A stretch of 64,000 nt of DNA from assembly GCA_030247855.1 (NCBI GenBank), contig JAPDRN010000073.1, positions 1 through 64,000 of the forward strand. The letters run 5' to 3'. The translations under genes and the position numbers were made by a program. Under the pieces are notes generated by a model. It saw only the letters and a list, made by a program, of their open reading frames with translations, searched no databases and had not been told where the DNA came from. Of the stretch, positions 43,026 to 54,956 are shown in pieces. Every line of letters begins with the position of its first letter. The stretch's first letter is position 1. Source of the DNA: Knufia peltigerae. Lineage: Eukaryota > Ascomycota > Eurotiomycetes > Chaetothyriales > Trichomeriaceae.

Positions 43026-44243
43026 CGCGTCAAGCATCTGATTTGTTCTTCTTGTAAGAGTACGAGTAGTAATCGCTGTAATTTAGCATGAATGGTATGT
43101 ATTGTATTGATAGGGATTCTCGGACAGAGAGTCTTTTTGTTATCAATTTATTCATCACTCAACGCCTTTTCCCCTCGCAACAAGTTCAGGTGTGGCTTTA
43201 GGCGGGTTGAGAATGTCACATACGGGGTACGTTTGTCTCGTACAAGACCGCCACCGCTATGCTTATTGGTAGGTTGTGGTGTTATTAGAACTCCTTGTGT
43301 CACTACCACGCGGTTCAAAATGAGGCTGACATGATCTTACACATTGAACTCGGTACCGGTGGTGCCTATGAGTCCAACTCACTGATTGCATGCATGGGTG
43401 TTCGTGTCTGTGCCGTTACTGCGTGAAAACACCGAGCCATCAAACATGGCATGTGCCAGTGTTTTGTAAACTAACGAGGATACAAGGGCAACGTCAGCAC
43501 TTCGCGGCAACTCTGACTCTGAGTCTGCCACAGTGACCCGACCAACTTGTGTGGGCAGGTGATACTCATACTGCGAAAGATCAAAGAAAATCCGAAACCC
43601 CATTGACGATCATTAGAATACAATAAGTAGGCAGATCTGGCTCGAAACTTGTTCCATAAGTCAAGGGGTTTGATGGCGGTTGCAGCTAAAAAGGGGGTTT
43701 GGACTCTTTTAGTAGCGGCCAAGCGAAGACCCCTGTTTAGCAGTACAGAACTGTAATGAACCCCCCTGTACGGGGTACTAGTACCTATAGGCTTACTATC
43801 TAGGGACACTATGCTTGTACCAGCGCCCATTCACGTTGTAGGAATGACCTACTAGAACCTGGAATGAACTCGGCACTCGGCGCGTCCATCATAAGCGGAT
43901 CTGGTGGCGTCCACCTCTCCATCTTACAGGGGCTCATGGGGCGACGGTAGGCACTTCCCGCACTGATGGTCGCTCCTTTACTGGACCCTCGTCCTCTGAG
44001 TGTTCAGATCCAGTCTGATGTGAAACACTCTTTTGCTCTCCGACAGCCACAAAGTTGAACATACCACGCAGTCTCGACCGTGTCAGAAACCTGAAGCGAA
44101 AAGCTTGAATTCCTCCCCGGGTTTTCACGTCCACGCTCGGTACTCAACCCCCGTACCATCTCTTTTTTGTTGTTGGATATTCTGGCTCATCGATCCACCA
44201 TTCCACTCATTCATCACTCTCCTCTCCCTTCAACATTCTCCCC
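43026..44243. other. Intergenic, no gene seen
   Basis: 1.2 kb between wetA and the acyltransferase gene, both plus strand. GTACGAGTA (43059) and GTACGGGGTAC-like (about 43770) elements are present. No coding frame is supported. Confidence 0.5.
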
Positions 44244-45752
44244 ATGGAGAAGATGAGAAGTGTGCTCAGATCTTATGGAGAACTCTTTCACCTGTCAACC
44301 GAAGCCAAGGCAGAAGTACTGAAAGATACAACATGGGCTCACGTAAGTCATGCTACGTCCACTCTCTCCCAGAGGTTCAGTTGTTGACGCGTGTGGCAAA
44401 CAGGGTCTGCGAGGCATCGCCGCGATGATGGTCGTTTGTTCACACTTGACTTTGTGCTACGCAAGGGGCATAATACCACCATGTTGCGCACCGGGGAGCA
44501 CAACTCCTTCACTCTTTCAGCGACCACTGTTTCGTCTTGTTGCTAGCGGACACTCATGGGTCGCCATCTTTTTCATTCTCATGGGCTTTGTCAACGCTCT
44601 GGCACCCCTACGTCTGGCTCGGTCAGGACAAGCCGACAAGACACTAAGCAAGTTGGCCTCATCATCTTTCAGTCGCATCTTCCGGCTTGTTCTCCCGGCT
44701 ACAGTGGCAACCATCATAAGCTGGTTCATTTGCAACATGGGTTTGTACTCCACGGCAGGACTGAGTGATGCTTTCTGGTTGAACAACACCACGCCCTTGC
44801 CAAGCGCAAACTGGCTTAAAGCCGTACAAGATCTACTTCGCGGTCTCTCGGCAACTTGGGCCTTTGGACCAGAGAACCCCTATGATCAACCACAATGGGC
44901 TTTGATATACCTGCTGCAGGGAAGCTTTATGATCATCAGTGCTCTGTTTCTGACTGCAACCATGACCCCAACTTGGAGGACTGCCACTTTGTCTGTGCTG
45001 ATAGGCTGGAGCCTGAACTGGAGCTGGCTTATTGGCGATCGTAAGTTGTGCGCCATCATCTATGGGTATCAATTACTAACAACTTCTCAGCCTGGACTGG
45101 ACTTTGTTGCTTCGCTGGTATCATCCTGGCTGAGATGAGTCTTGTGGGAGGTGCCGAAGCTCTTTCCAAGGTCTCCCATATTCTCTCCCCATCATCTATT
45201 CTTACCGGCCTTTTCCTTATGTCTTATCCAGGAGGCTATCCTGATGCGGCCAGCTGGTCAAGGAGGATGCACGCATTCGGAGTCCGGTTTCTGCCTGGTG
45301 AGAGTGTCGACCGAATGTATGGTTCCCTTGGTGGAATCGTGCTCGTTTTTGGCATCATCATCTCTCCTCACGCCCGTTGGGTTCTCAGTCAAAGACCATT
45401 GGAGTGGCTTGGTAAAGTCAGCTTCGCCATCTATCTGCTTCACGGCATGCTGTTGCGTACTATTTTTGCCTGGGTTCTTCACCTCGGTCAGTCATTGACT
45501 CCCTTTGTTCAGACCGGTGAAGATGGCAGAGAGTTTTATGTGAATCGATATCCTGTGCCTGGGTTTTTTCAATGTGCTTTTGCGACCATGGTTTTGGCAG
45601 CTTGTCTAGCAGTAGCAAGTCAAATTTGGAACCTCAAACTGGAGCCAGTGTTTGGAAAAATAACGACGAGGCTCGAACGTGTGGCAACCGGCAAGTCTTC
45701 GCCTGAAGTGAAGTCCGGCGAGGATTCAATACTTCCAACACGAAAAGATTGA
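44244..45752 (+). CDS. Acyltransferase 3 family membrane protein
   Basis: Exons 44244-44342, 44404-45040 and 45091-45752 give 465 aa. The second intron (50 bp) has a perfect TACTAAC branch site at 45074-45080, and the first (61 bp) joins in phase 0. Starting at residue 34, GLRGIAAMMVVCSHL is the typical first motif of Acyltransferase 3 (PF01757) proteins, with the family histidine in CSH. Further hydrophobic segments include HSWVAIFFILMGFVNALAPL and WLGKVSFAIYLLHGMLLRTI. About ten helices are expected. Family members O-acylate sugars, sterols or other lipids in the ER or plasma membrane; fungal members occur both alone and in metabolite clusters. The substrate is unknown. Confidence 0.93.
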
Positions 45753-47240
45753 GATTGCAGCATGAGCTGTGCAAATAGCGTTAAATTCAGGAGACCAGCA
45801 TCCGGAGAAAATCGAATCCCTGCTGCCAGACCATCGACATCCGATTATCAGCCATATTTTGATAATCGTACAATCTTCGAGTCAGAAACGAACCATGCTA
45901 TTCATGGGAAGGCATGAATCATAATACATCTGGTCTAGTCGTCGATCAGTGGCCGTGGCTCATGGTCAGCCATTCTGTGGTCAGGAACCAAAAGCCTTTG
46001 GAATGGCGTCCCTCATCACTCTCCCCCGATGACATGAAAGTCGGCATACGAGTGAACCAAGTATCGCAGTATTCACGAATGCAGAATTTAGGGCTTGCTT
46101 GGATCAATGAAAGTCTTGTTGGATTATGAAGACATCTTTGGACCTTTTCGTTGGTTATGATCCGGCGGACGGGATGGCCAGGGACGATAAGAATTGCTCA
46201 GGATACAGTCATGGAATTTGTTGGTGTAGACCTAATCGTCAACGTGGATTGCATATGAACACAGCGCGCAGCACACAACTACAGAATAGGACCTTTAAGG
46301 GACTATCATTCAACACACTTCATTTTCCTCCCGTTCGTGGTGTCGAATATCCCTCAATCGTACGAAATACACATTTTACTTGTTGTCATCATCGATTACG
46401 AGTTGGTGGTCTTGAGATATCCAAAACCCATTGTCCCTTTTCTATTTTGTCCCATGGATATATATCTATGACTTTATGGGTACAGTAGGTCATTGAAAAG
46501 GGAAGGGGGCCATGAAGGTGGGGGCCAGCCAGGCCGTATACTTACCGTATCTCGATCCTTTTGGTTTCTTCGGCACCTCCACAGTAACATTTTCAACTGT
46601 ACCTTTGCGTAATCAGCCTGACCATTAGTGCATAGTACAAAGTAGGGGTGCAAACTAACCACCAAACGTACGGGTGTACTCCGTATACACAGTAATTAAA
46701 ATACCTTTGGTCATCAAGGGTTCCGGCCATAAACTTACGCCAACTAGGTTCCTAGATAGGTATCCGTAGGTTTTGACTCCTTTGCTTACGGCGTACCGCC
46801 GGCGCCCAATTTTAATCTATCCCTCCCATACACGTTTTTCCTCGATAGAGTACGGAGTACTAGACACAGTCGCAACCTCATTCCGTGCCAGGAAGGGCGG
46901 GAGGGGGCCAGATACCTAATTTCACGCCATAGACTGCAACCTACTGTACATAAAAACTTACTGTAAATGTCAGCCTCAACCCTGTTTAAATATTTCATGG
47001 CCCTTGACTCTCTTTTCTTTTCTTTTCTTTCGGATCGTACGGAAGGTTGAAGTGAAACAAAATTGTCCATTATAAAAAAAGTGTCTGCCTTGCCTTCATT
47101 ATTACCCAATTAATGCCCTGCCTTCCAGCCTTGTCAAGAAGTCAACAGTACGGAGCACACAGGACGCTTCCGTCGATACACACTATTGTCAAGATTGGTC
47201 TTGTGTAAATCAAGTCAATCATTTTGGTCGACGACAAACC
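45753..47240. other. Intergenic, no gene seen
   Basis: Short frames only. GTACTCCGTATAC (46676-46688) and AGTACGGAGTACT (46849-46861) elements occur, and four TTTTC units near 47011-47033. The last 100 bp are the promoter of the DUF1772 gene. Confidence 0.5.
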
Positions 47241-48203
47241 ATGGACGCCATCACAATCGCCAAAGTGGCTGGATTGACTTCATCTGGAATCTTTGCTGGT
47301 AAAAATTTTTGTTCTTTTCTGATAAACCGTTCTCCGCCCCATTGTCACCTGATGGTTCTCACAAATCCCACCACCACCACCACCATCCTACTTGTAATCA
47401 GCCCGACTGATTCGTATTCGGAACAAAAATGTAGGATACACATGGACTTTGTCCCATGCGGCAGTCCCGGCGATCCTCTTTGCCCCTGGGGAAGCATTGA
47501 TGGCCAAACAGTGGCGTGAGATATACCTCGACGGGTTTTATGTGAGCTTTTCCAGGACTGTGTCGATCGATGACAATGTCACCGGGCCGTGGCATCTGCC
47601 GTATTGTATTCGTATGGATTTGAGGGTTGAGAATTGCTTTCCCGTTATAGGTTTCGAGACCTCTGTGTTTTATCAATGCGTTGAGTTTTGGGTATTTGGC
47701 TTATCAAGGTCAGTTTCAACCATTTCTTACCTTGCCTTGTCTTTTCTTATTTGCATGATTTTTCTGCCTCTTCGTCCGTACAAAGTATCGTCATGATCCC
47801 AATGTCACCCCTACCGGCATTACGAAAAGGGTGATTTCAACTGACAAAACTCCACCGGATTGGCCACGTCACAGCAGCACCATCATCCTCCTCTTCCTCT
47901 CTCATACGAACTCTATACATTCTCGCCGCGATCCTCAACGCGTCAGGGGTTCCTTACGCACTCACCTTTCTCCGAAGGACAAACGGTGCCCTCTCGAGAC
48001 GTGCAGAGCGCCTCGCAGGTCCCCACGTCCCCTCCGTCATGGCACTCACGTACGCCTTCAACGAGAGACGAAGCGTAGAGAGAGATCGAACTTTTACCAC
48101 CGCCAATCTCGTACGTCGATGGATGTGGCACAACAGTGTCCGTACGGCTGTGTTGGTGGTTGGAACTGTTGTCGGTGCAATGGCTGTGGCGATGGATACC
48201 TGA
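47241..48203 (+). CDS. DUF1772 (anthrone oxygenase-like) membrane protein
   Basis: Four exons (47241-47298, 47435-47541, 47651-47708, 47875-48203) are joined by GT-AG introns of 136, 109, 166 and no further bases, giving 183 aa. No single frame shows it; continuity appears only after splicing: IFAGGYTWTLSHAAVPAIL, QWREIYLDGFYVSRPLCF, INALSFGYLAYQAAPSS, RTLYILAAILNASGVPYALT and NLVRRWMWHNSVRTAV. This is the order of conserved segments in DUF1772 proteins: four helices, the QW-x2-Y segment, the YLAY helix, the PYxL-x4-TN segment and a C-terminal RW-x2-N motif. The family includes the noranthrone oxygenase HypC of aflatoxin synthesis, but most members are uncharacterised and no polyketide synthase is nearby. 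The third acceptor (after CACAG at 47870-47874) is the least certain point. Confidence 0.82.
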
Positions 48204-49158
48204 GAGTAACGCCGGGGAACCGCGTATCTTGTATTCCAGCACGCAAGCAACACATAATGACCAATGTCATCAAGCCATCACCTTGTATTGAGCGAAATGA
48301 GAGGAATAGGCAAAGGTAAAGGAATTCAAGGCTTGGTCTCTACTACGGAGTACAAGGAGTATAAGACCTGTTCCAAGAAGCGACACGTGATCTGCGAGTC
48401 AATCTCAATTTCGGTGACCGGGAGAGAAGAAACAAAACACAGCCCACTTCAATTCGTTCTGGATCAAAACTTGCTCACTCAATAGTTTCGTCGCTCAGCG
48501 CCTCGACATTAAAAAACGTGCTCAACATACGTCGGACTTCAGGATTTGATTATTGTTCTGAAAATCCCCCGTACTCCGCAATTTCCTGAGAAATAACTTG
48601 CTCGTACATACAGCCTTCTGCGACCGCGATCATGAGCACATTTTTTTCATCTCATTTCGAGGCTTTCGGCTCAGCCAAGCCATTGTACTTGTAATAACCC
48701 AAACAGAGCAACTGAGGACCTTGAGACCAAAATAGAGGACCATTCCAACCACGTGAACAAGTACGGGGGTTATATTGAGCATGTTATTTTCCCCATTCCG
48801 TCCGGATCCCATGAAATTGAGAGGAGTGAGAGCATGTTATTCCTTCTCCATCACATAGACACCGAGTTACTTGAGGTACACATAAAGGTCGACAAATCGT
48901 CCCACCCAACGTCTAGGATATCTCGATGAAAGCACATCGATAAATAATCTCACACACAGACACAAGCATCTAAACTTGAACATCATACTCGTCACCATCT
49001 TCTTCTCTCTTTACTTTCCCGCACATCATTACACACATCTTCAGCCACCACATCTCCCTCACAACTTCGACCACCACTGATCGACACGAGAACTTTTGTA
49101 TAGCTCAGTCGTATAACTATCGACAAATAAAAACAAAAACCAACCGCAGGAAAAAAAA
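48204..49158. other. Intergenic, no gene seen
   Basis: Contains a TACGGAGTAC element at 48344-48353. The last 200 bases are A/C-rich, with a pyrimidine-rich stretch near 49000 and a run of A directly before the next ATG, typical of a fungal core promoter and 5' leader. Confidence 0.5.
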
Positions 49159-49734
49159 ATGTGTGGAGATTCACATCTTCCTCCTGCCCCTGAATCCGGC
49201 GACCTCGTGGCCGTCATTCATCCAAACGCACAAGCGAATTCTGCCTTTCGAGGAAGGTTACGCCTGTCGAACAAGACCCCAGGAGCCACCACGTCGACGT
49301 TTGAAGGTGAGAAAGACACCACCAACGGCGGCAGTTGCGGAAGGGGATTTTTGAACCTCAGGATCCAGTAAGTCTTGATTTTGGTCACCATCCTTCCCAG
49401 CCCCCATCCGGCAAACAAATCGGAACTCGACTGACAATGAATGCGTGGAAATAGCAAATATGGCCAACCTTTGTCCTCCTCTTTTCCAACAACCCAATCA
49501 TGGTCATCCGGGGCCGGGAGTGATTCTGGCTCGGATTCCGAAGAGGAAGAGGACACTCCAAACAATCCCATCTTGCACTCTTTCATCATCGACACGCTCG
49601 CCGCCACCTCGAGAACAGGAAACGTGCGGCTAAACCTGGGCGTTGGAGGTGATGGGATCGTCGGCAGGGCGGTATCGGTATTCGATCAAGGAAGTAAACG
49701 TATCCTGGGCGAAGGAATCATTGGTTGGTGCTGA
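49159..49734 (+). CDS. Small orphan protein, 162 aa
   Basis: Exons 49159-49367 and 49455-49734 join across an 87-bp GT-AG intron (CTGAC-type branch sequence near its end) to 162 aa. The start is preceded by an A-run, a good fungal context. The N-terminus MCGDSHLPPAPESGDLVAVI and the middle are Gly/Ser/Pro-rich. A DSGSDSEEEED acidic patch follows, and the C-terminal 60 residues look folded, with HSFIIDTLAATSRTGNVRLN and VGRAVSVFDQG. I do not recognise a family and see no signal peptide or membrane helix. It converges on the Zn2Cys6 gene with only 177 bp between stop codons. Codon-like character on both sides of the intron supports it, but expression evidence is needed. Confidence 0.6.
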
Positions 49735-49911
49735 GTTTGTTTTTTTGGTCTGTGGGATGGAGTTCGGATTGTCGTTTGGGTGTTCTTTTTTTTTTGCACG
49801 TCTTTTTGAAGAGCGTTCGCTGGGTGGTGATCGTAATAATCATCGGGACAACAGCACATTTTCAAAGTATAACCTTGTTCAACGGTGTTATTCAGTCTCG
49901 GCAATTCCTCA

Positions 49912-52188
49912 TCACAGCAAATATCCCATCCATCCGGAATTGGACATGTAGACATCAAACATGTCCATTTCCTCGGTGCTGAAATTGAATTGATCCCAAT
50001 TCGTGTTTCCATAGCTGGCTGCATCGTAGGCCGCGTTCAAGTTTGTCCCGAGAAGTCCATCCGCCATCATGAACCGCTGGTGAGGAAGTGACGCAGGCGG
50101 GTACACCTGTTGCTGTTGGGCGTCCGGATTCGCCATTTCCTCCTTCCTCACGGTCTGGATGAACGTGAGTGGCTCGCTTCCAAAGAGTTGCGCGCTTCGC
50201 TGTCGTCGGGCCTCGACGTCCTGTGCTTGCTCGTCGTCCGAATTCATGCCTCCGAGATGCTGGTGCCACGTTTTCAATTTCTTGAACACAAACCCAAACG
50301 CCTCGGCGCACGGGCACCGCCCTTCTGCCGTGATCTGAACGACCTTGCTGGTGATCGAGTCAAGGTAATAGTCGGTCTTGATCTCCGAGGCGAATATCGA
50401 GTTGACCTTTGACCCGGGACCAAAGACGATCCAGTGGATCTTGATGAGTATCACGATCGCATACGCATTCCACACGATGTACAGATTTGGCAAGGCCCGC
50501 GCCCGAGAGACTTCGAGTGAGAGATAGTTGTCGAGGAGCTTGTGGCTGCTGGACAGGAGAGTAGCCAGAGCGTCGATGTGGAGAGAGGTAATTGTTTCAG
50601 GACCTTTCTTTTCGTAGTCGATGTTCCCCGGTTTCCAGTCGTCGAGGCTGTGTTCCCAATGTAGCGCAACTTCGTGTATGTAAAGATCAATACTACATCG
50701 TTGATGTAAGACCAGACCTGGAAGTCGTCAATAAGTGAGCACCTATGCCAGCTCAAAACCACTCACGGTTGTCTATACTGGGATCAACTGATTTCTCCCA
50801 TTCATCCAATTGTCGACGGAAATATTTGAGTTGATGCTGGGTCCTGCTGTCTGTAAAGTTCAACTCGGCACCGGGATCGCACATGTTGAAGGCGTCGGAG
50901 ATTTCTTGAGCGATTCGCGACAGTCTGGCTTGTGCAACCATCCATTTATCGCCGGGCAACGCATGTGGGCTGCTTTCCACCACCTGTATACATTCCTCCG
51001 CGTGGACATCAAACCTGGCGGCGGTGGGAAGACGAAGAACGGTCGAGACCCTGCAAAGGTGTCAGTCAGAAGCAGAGAGAGGCCACGACCACAAAAAACA
51101 CACGAAATATTTGCCCAACATGCCGCAAGCCATGTTCGAGCGAGCTCTAGATGTTCCTGGGGGGTCCATTTGCTGCGCACCCTCGATCTCTTCCCAATCC
51201 CCAAATCGTAACACATCGTCAAGGCGGCTTGTGAAAGTTGGTGAAACGCCAGATCCTTTGCGGTTCGAGGACGAACGTAGAACTGAGAGTAGAGAAGCAT
51301 CGCTTGGACCAGATCCATAGATCTCTCCCCGTGAAACAACACTCTTTGAGCATATTGGTGAGCGACTTCCGTCGCGAGTGTCGACTGGACAGAAGGCAGC
51401 ATAGCAGAACTGGCGACCATCAATATCGCTAGGAATGTCATGGGCCGTTGTGTTCGTATGGTGTGTGCTTGGATCCCTGCGGGGCAAAGAGTTATGGGAC
51501 AACCCTGCGACATGTGCTGCTTCCAATGGTTGAACAAAGTCGTGGCCGATTCCAGGGACACCATCCCGCGGTCAACAACATCGACATAGTCATCCTTGAC
51601 AGCAGTGATGGATGAAAATGGGCAGGCGGTGTTTGAATCCACGGGATGGGGGCGAGGTTCATCGAGGTTCACAGGGGGCTTGGAGGCCCAGGAATCACCT
51701 CCACTGTTGGAGGTTTCTTCAATCGCAGATGGCGCCGAACTCGCGCTGGTTGTCTGTTCCTTCTCCGGTGATGTTGTCGGTGGAGATGGTTCGGCTTGCT
51801 GCTTGGCAAGAAGGGCATCAGTCAGGGCGTTGATCTTCTTTTCCAGCTCGGCCACCTTGTGAACGGTCTTTTGGCGTTTGCGCGGAGGTCCCGGCATGAC
51901 GCAGTCTCGATTGACCTTGGAACAAGCAAGACATGCTTCTTGACCTTCGACGGGGAGACATCGTATCTTCATATTTCGACATGCCACACAGGCTCTGGAT
52001 CGCTTCTGACGTTTTGGTCGCTCGGCCTCGTTCTCCGTGCCATCGTCTTCCTCGGCACTTACAGGCGATTGACTGTCCATGCGCAATTCCTGGGGCTGTG
52101 GCCTCGAAGTGTAAGAGAAGTTGCTTGGTGAACGATTGGAGTTGAAGGGTAGAAGTGTCTCGACCGGGAGGGGCTTATCCACTGCCAT
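49912..52188 (-). CDS. Zn2Cys6 transcription factor with fungal regulatory domain
   Basis: Three exons (52188-51104, 51050-50767, 50717-49912) joined by 53- and 49-bp GT-AG introns give 724 aa from the first ATG (MAVDKPLPVE). The zinc cluster is Cys67, Cys70, Cys77, Cys86, Cys89 and Cys96, followed by basic RKRQKTVHK and a heptad coiled coil VAELEKKINALTDALLAKQQ for dimerisation. The middle region (FNHWKQHMSQGCPITLCPAG, then LARTWLAACWANIS) and C-terminus fit the regulatory domain of this class. The C-terminal end is acidic and Met/Asp-rich (FSTEEMDMFDVYMSNSGW), a plausible activation domain. It shares an 883-bp divergent region with the DUF218 gene; its targets are unknown. Confidence 0.92.
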
Positions 52189-53071
52189 TTTGCAACAGAA
52201 CAAGAACAATTCTCAAAATGGTTGCCTGATTTAACAAAGCCTAAAGTGGTGATGCGAAAATGACTGATTCAGAGTGGCACAACTTCGGTCAAAGTCTGTC
52301 AACTTTTCTCACTGTACGGCTTATGCGCGGCCAGTAACACGGGATGAAGTTTTGATGACACAACACCACAGCGATTTCCAGTCTACAGACAACCAGACCG
52401 ACAAAGGATTCATGGAAAACCGGAGAGAATCCGAGTCATGAGTTCAATGTCGGTCCAAAGTGAAGATTGTTCCAGCCGAGCGACGAAGGGAGAGAGGATG
52501 ACGGGATTCCCAGGAATGGACTAGCGTCGGCTCATACTAAGAACCGAGTCACGTGAGGGTCGTCCTGATGACTAAACCATTTGTGGGCGGGAATACGAGT
52601 ACGAGTACGGTAGAGACGAAGTGATAGCTTTACGAAGTACTAGGCTTCTTATTGACTCCAGGTCTATACGGTGAATTTACCTCATCGACCACCGAATGAC
52701 CCTGAGCAAAAGTTGATCCTTTCATATGCAAGCTGATGGTGAAGCTATCGTTGACGAACCAGTATGAATGATTACGGTGAACCAGAGACACATGTAAACC
52801 AAGCACATGCGGGCCCTTGCACACATCCACACCTTTGACCCATACTCGTATTTTCATCACTCAGGTCAGAAAATGTTCTGGCAATAATGCTGATCCTTTG
52901 AAAGAGTGTTTTATCCGAGTAGGACACATTCCTCACTTCCCAGATCATCGTTGTGAGTAGGACTGTGCTGGACCCTGCATGAGACACGGGTAGACGCTTC
53001 GAAGCGGTTCATTCTTGCTTGCGTGAATCTCGGACTGTAGCAGAGAACATCCGGACCATTGATTGAACAGG
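52189..53071. promoter_or_regulatory. Divergent region Zn2Cys6 regulator / DUF218 gene
   Basis: 883 bp between outward-facing starts. GTACGAGTAC-like sequences lie near 52597-52612. No gene supported. Confidence 0.5.
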
Positions 53072-53926
53072 ATGGATCAAGAATACTCCGCTTCCACCAC
53101 AGCGGACATCAACACGGTTGCGGAGTTCATTTCTTGCGAAGACATCTCCTCACTGTCGACATGCGAACCTGCTGACGTCTTGGTATTCTGCGGCAACTCT
53201 ATATTACCTATTGCCCACGAGGTGTTTTCGACCTTGGAGAAACGGGGACCCGAGTTGGCCAGAACGGTCGTGATTTGCGGTGGGATTGGCCATTCGACCA
53301 AATTCTTATACGAATCAGTGAGGAACAGTACCAAGTACCACTCGTTATCACCCAATATCCAAGGCATGCCGGAAGCCAGAGTGCTTCAACTTGTGATGAA
53401 ACGATTCTACCCAGGTGTCAATGACCACGTTCAGAACTCAGTAGGGACTCTGAGGCTTATTGTCGAGGACGAGTCGACCAATTGCGGATCCAATGCGACA
53501 GAAACTCGCAAGGTTCTCGAAGCTCATGGCGTTTCAAACCCAAAATCATTCATCATCGTTCAAGATCCTACCATGTCGTTACGGACCGTCGCTTCATTCA
53601 AAAGAGCGTACGCCGATGTTTCACCATCACCGATATTCTCAGCATGTCCGACATTTGTCCCTCGAGTGACAGTGGACGAGACGAGCAAACAATCACATTT
53701 TCAAGTACCGGGGATTCAAGAATCAGAGCTTTGGAGTTGGTCGAGATTCACGGATTTGTTGTTGGGGGAAGTCCCGCGCCTGAGAGATGACGAGAACGGT
53801 TATGGTCCCAAAGGTAGACATTTCATCGCTCACGTCGACATCCCGGATATGGTCGAGGATGCGTGGAAAAGACTGGAAGAGACTCTGGGTCATCTAGCCT
53901 CGAGAAAGGTGGCCCCTAGTCAATAG
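53072..53926 (+). CDS. DUF218 (YdcF-like) domain protein
   Basis: A single exon encodes 284 aa from ATG 53072; the frame extends upstream only to TTG. The DUF218 core is visible: DVLVFCGNSILPIAHEVF near residue 37, ARTVVICGGIGHSTKFLYES, then the acidic/Asn switch in LIVEDESTNCGSNATETRKV and KSFIIVQDPTMSLRTVASFK. E. coli YdcF, the closest type with the CGNS and E-x-STNT-like elements, has been reported to bind S-adenosylmethionine, but no enzymatic reaction is established. There is no membrane segment, so the protein should be soluble. Bacterial-style domain in a fungal setting; related fungal copies are common in my recollection. Confidence 0.9.
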   Translation: MDQEYSASTTADINTVAEFISCEDISSLSTCEPADVLVFCGNSILPIAHEVFSTLEKRGPELARTVVICGGIGHSTKFLYESVRNSTKYHSLSPNIQGMPEARVLQLVMKRFYPGVNDHVQNSVGTLRLIVEDESTNCGSNATETRKVLEAHGVSNPKSFIIVQDPTMSLRTVASFKRAYADVSPSPIFSACPTFVPRVTVDETSKQSHFQVPGIQESELWSWSRFTDLLLGEVPRLRDDENGYGPKGRHFIAHVDIPDMVEDAWKRLEETLGHLASRKVAPSQ

Positions 53927-54956
53927 GGTCGATGACAGATAGTCTGTACGTATCCGGACGATCCTCTCTGTCGTGAACAAAAACCGACGGTAAATGTCCA
54001 TCATGGAGATTGAAGACGATGACCCGAGGCTATTTATTGTCCGTCTTCCCTACTCCGTGAAGGAGTTTGGGATGCCTTGGTTGCCACTGACGATAATAAC
54101 TCATATACCTATTCCGCGACTATTTTGACAACCAGAAAGAAAAGGTCAGAAAACTAGAGGGAACAGAAGAAAGATGTAAGCAGGCAGGTCATGATCATAT
54201 CTCATTTTCGTCATCTCGTAAAACCTTGAAAAGGTACTACCACTATGAATTACATACAGTAAAAAGAGTCCTGGTTCCGTGTAGAGGGTATCTGAAAAAA
54301 GAAACCAATTAAAAAAAATCTCCCTCCCCGTGAGAAACAAGAAAGGACGACTAGGAGAATCGTCAGGAAGTATAAGGACAGAGAGACAGCTGTACAAGAT
54401 CCTCCGTACTCCGCAATAATACGAGTACGAGTACGAGGACTGGCACTTGGCCATTATTGCCTCTTTTGGTGGTGTTGTAAATCTCGGTGGTGTTGTAAAT
54501 CTCGCCTTGTTCCTTGCGGTCGATCATGCCAGGGCTGAGCTAATTAAAAAAAACCCTTGTCCGGACTTTTCTTTTTCTCAGCCCCCATCACCGAAAAAGA
54601 CAACACCACAACGACAACAACCCACCCCACCACGGAGTGACGGAGGTCGGAGGTCGGGGGAGCCAGAGAGTTTTCAGTTTGCCTTGAGGGTGGCCTGAGA
54701 TTTTGGCAACTTGGCACTTGGCGATTAGCTTTTCATTCAGCCTCGCGGGGGCCAGAACCCAGATATCGGGTACCCAAGGCCCCCCGCGAGTTCTGAACGT
54801 CATGTCTCGAAGACGGCGCAGTTGCTGGTTTTGGCCCCCGAGAATTTTCGAGGCTGTGACCAATGGCTCCGGGAATGTCGAAACTCCAAGCACGGAGAAG
54901 TGACAGATTGGGACTCCGGTCGGGTATTGTTTTGATGTTGATGTGTAATCAAGGCT
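53927..54956. other. Convergent intergenic region, no gene seen
   Basis: Downstream flanks of the DUF218 gene and the F-box-like gene. CTCCGTACTCCG and GTACGAGTACGAG elements lie at about 54402-54437, and a short tandem duplication GGTGTTGTAAATCTCG occurs at about 54472-54505. Confidence 0.55.

Noticed and set aside
45914..46488. Two adjoining plus-strand frames after the acyltransferase gene
   Set aside because: They are short, without motifs, and the second begins within the stop region of the first. Probably 3' flank.
47831..48319. 162-codon frame in the last exon region of the DUF1772 gene
   Set aside because: The frame giving RTLYILAAILNASGVPYALT matches the family and the splice phase. 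The longer frame is a shadow.
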